DNA of 8,206 nt from an uncultured Phycisphaerae bacterium (GTDB taxonomy: Bacteria > Planctomycetota > Phycisphaerae > Sedimentisphaerales > Anaerohalosphaeraceae). Of the stretch, positions 6,775 through 8,206 are shown one piece after another (position 1 is the first letter of the stretch; every line of letters begins with the position of its first letter). The DNA is taken from NCBI GenBank assembly GCA_937920485.1, contig CALETL010000207.1, forward strand, positions 1 through 8,206. The letters run 5' to 3'. The position numbers and the translations under genes were made by a program. The notes under the pieces were generated by a model, which had not been told where the DNA came from, ran no database searches, and saw nothing but the letters and a program-made list of their open reading frames with translations.

Positions 6775-6789
6775 ATCCCGTTAATCCTG
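6772..6789. repeat. Two-unit 9-base tandem repeat at the ruvC-ruvA junction
   Basis: TAAATCCCG (6772-6780, beginning with the ruvC stop codon) is followed directly by TTAATCCTG (6781-6789); the units agree at 7 of 9 positions. With only two copies this may be chance. It is listed because another 9-base-unit repeat occupies the ispF-cysS gap. Confidence 0.35.
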
Positions 6790-6803
6790 TCTAAAGTAAA
6801 AGC

Positions 6804-7433
6804 ATGATAGCGCAGATCGAAGGAAAACTCGTTTCACTGGAACAGGACAAGGGCCTTGTTCAGGTCGGCTCCGTCTGTTACGAGGTCATGCTTCCCGGCT
6901 ACGCCGTCAGTGAACTGTCCGGCAAGATCGGCACCGACATCATCCTCTGCACAATGGAGTATTACGAAGGCACCCCCGGCGGCGGCAATCTCATCCCCCG
7001 CATGGTCGGCTTTCTCACGCAGGGCGAAAAGGATTTCTTTGCCCGCTATACGTCCGTCAAGGGCATGGGCATCAAAAAGGGCCTCAAATCCCTGACCATG
7101 CCGATCGCGCGCATTGCCGATGCTATCGAAGCCGGCGACGAAAAAATCCTGACCACGCTTCCCGCGGTTGGCAAGCGAATGGCCCAGTTAATCGTCGCTG
7201 AACTCAGGGGCAAGCTTACCGAGTTTGCGTTTGGCTCTTCACCATCATCCGCCCCGCACGTTGAATTCGGTACGTTCCAGACCGAGGCGCTGGAGATTCT
7301 GATTGCCTGGGGTGAAAAACGCAATGAGGCAATGGGTCTGATCGAACTAACCTGCCAAAAACACCCGGATATCCAAACCGCCGAAGATTTGGTGCCGTTG
7401 GTGTACCGTGTTAAACAGGGGATCGAAGCGTAG
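6804..7433 (+). CDS. ruvA: Holliday junction branch migration protein RuvA
   Basis: RuvA tetramers bind four-way DNA junctions and load the RuvB hexamers that drive branch migration. The 209-residue product (E. coli 203) begins MIAQIEGKLV with the OB-fold domain I, including the GSVCYEVMLPG strand. Domain II has two helix-hairpin-helix motifs: VKGMGIKKGLKSL (about 89-101) and LPAVGKRMAQLIVAELRGKL (about 119-138). Domain III (about 150-209) is the small RuvB-binding helical domain, entered through a short flexible linker rich in Ser and Pro. Between the acidic-pin position (Glu55) and the conserved GF (69-70) there are about seven more residues than in E. coli, and the second pin acid (Asp56) aligns with Gly. 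The ATG at 6804 lacks a clear Shine-Dalgarno site. ruvC lies upstream and ruvB downstream, confirming the assignment. Confidence 0.95.
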   Translation: MIAQIEGKLVSLEQDKGLVQVGSVCYEVMLPGYAVSELSGKIGTDIILCTMEYYEGTPGGGNLIPRMVGFLTQGEKDFFARYTSVKGMGIKKGLKSLTMPIARIADAIEAGDEKILTTLPAVGKRMAQLIVAELRGKLTEFAFGSSPSSAPHVEFGTFQTEALEILIAWGEKRNEAMGLIELTCQKHPDIQTAEDLVPLVYRVKQGIEA

Positions 7434-7452
7434 GTAATTAAGAATTAGATAT

Positions 7453-8206
7453 ATGGCAATAGATAGAGTACTTAGTTCAGATTCAAAAGGCCAAGCCGAA
7501 GAGCAGTTCAACAACGCACTGCGGCCGCGGTCGCTGTCCGAATGCGTCGGCCAGTCCAACGTCAAAGAAAAGCTGTCCATTGCGATACAGGCCGCCTGCC
7601 AGCGCAGTGAACCGCTGGACCACCTGCTCTTTTACGGCCCGCCGGGACTTGGCAAGACGACACTGGCTCATGTTATCGCCAATGAGATGGGCTCGGCCAT
7701 CCGTGTCACCTCTGGCCCGGCCATTACCAAGCAGGGCGACCTCATGGGTCTCTTGAGCAATATCAATACCGGCGACGTCCTGTTTATCGACGAGATCCAC
7801 CGGCTCAGCGCTCCCGTCGAAGAGTTCATCTATCCGGCGATGGAGGACTTTAAAGTCGATTTTACCGTCGACAGCGGCATGCACGCCAAGACGATCAACT
7901 TTCCGCTCAAGCGGTTCACGCTCATCGGCGCGACCACACGAGCCGGGCTGTTGAGCGCTCCCTTACGCGGCCGCTTTGGAATGCTGCATCATCTGGAATT
8001 TTACAATGTCGATGAACTGACCGATATTCTCAAACGCTCGGCGAGTTTGTTGGAACTGAAAAGCGATGATGGTACGCTGGAAATGGTGGCAGGGCGCAGC
8101 CGCGGCACACCTCGGGTTGCCAATCGCCTGCTCAAGCGCGTTCGTGACTATGCACAGGTCAAGGGTTCCGGCGTGTTGACCACCGAGATCGTCGAAAATG
8201 CCCTGA
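7453..8206 (+). CDS. ruvB: Holliday junction branch migration ATPase RuvB, 3'-truncated by window edge
   Basis: AAA+ motor that pumps DNA through the RuvA-bound junction. The frame is open from ATG 7453 to the window end, giving 251 residues of about 335-345 expected. Motifs are [12 protein letters not shown] (N-terminal conserved segment), Walker [10 protein letters not shown] (62-70), Walker B LFIDEIHR (110-117), sensor 1 GATTRAG (159-165), the arginine-finger region APLRGRFG (169-176) and sensor 2 [16 protein letters not shown] (217-232). The winged-helix DNA-binding domain is mostly beyond the window. Gly173 replaces the Asp usually seen in PLRDRFG; both flanking Arg residues remain. No clear ribosome binding site precedes the ATG. 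The 19-base gap from ruvA is AT-rich and holds two imperfect copies of AATTAAG. The missing C-terminus reflects the window edge, not a pseudogene. Confidence 0.97.
   Translation, partial: MAIDRVLSSDSKGQAEEQFNNALRPRSLSECVGQSNVKEKLSIAIQAACQRSEPLDHLLFYGPPGLGKTTLAHVIANEMGSAIRVTSGPAITKQGDLMGLLSNINTGDVLFIDEIHRLSAPVEEFIYPAMEDFKVDFTVDSGMHAKTINFPLKRFTLIGATTRAGLLSAPLRGRFGMLHHLEFYNVDELTDILKRSASLLELKSDDGTLEMVAGRSRGTPRVANRLLKRVRDYAQVKGSGVLTTEIVENAL

Noticed and set aside
6769..6797. Promoter-like pair TTGTAA / TAAAGT with 17-base spacing before ruvA
   Set aside because: Each hexamer matches only 4 of 6, and transcription would start at the ruvA ATG itself; chance match in AT-rich sequence is more likely.
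7453..8206. ruvB as a truncated pseudogene
   Set aside because: The frame is open to the last base of the window with all motifs in place; the missing C-terminus is due to the window edge.

Overview
This is a bacterial chromosomal segment of densely packed housekeeping genes, all ten on the + strand. The order is pgk (5' end cut off by the window), rpe, accD, hisC, hisB, ispF, cysS, ruvC, ruvA, ruvB (3' end cut off). Every gene is recognised from family motifs read in its translation. I see no rRNA, tRNA, CRISPR array, transposase, phage gene or defence gene. GC looks moderate by eye (not computed).

Layout. 1-913 encodes the C-terminal three quarters of phosphoglycerate kinase. A roughly 70-base gap carries the best promoter of the window (919-947) and leads into rpe (pentose phosphate pathway) and, 6 bases later, accD (fatty acid synthesis). 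A 78-base gap with a perfect TATAAT box precedes a tight trio: hisC, hisB and ispF, with gaps of 10 bases and 1 base. The 98-base ispF-cysS gap is filled by a striking inverted repeat built from 9-base units. cysS is followed after 3 bases by ruvC, then ruvA and ruvB, which together give the full RuvABC Holliday junction processing system.

How the genes work together. Only two groups are functionally coherent: hisC/hisB (adjacent histidine pathway functions) and ruvC/ruvA/ruvB (branch migration and junction resolution). The rest is a mixed string of central metabolism (Pgk, Rpe), lipid synthesis (AccD), isoprenoid precursor synthesis (IspF) and translation (CysS). The short gaps suggest co-transcription in blocks, perhaps starting before rpe and before hisC.

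Organism. Bacteria with the MEP isoprenoid pathway. The unusual RuvA (extra residues at the acidic-pin hairpin), the weak or absent Shine-Dalgarno sites at several genes, and the short-period intergenic repeats fit my impression of Planctomycetota (perhaps Phycisphaerae-like). This is a low-to-moderate confidence inference that I could not check.

I do not find a convincing new biological system here. The most interesting non-coding signal is the 9-base-unit inverted repeat at 4766-4836. It contains a 30-codon open frame that ends in an ATGA overlap with the cysS start.
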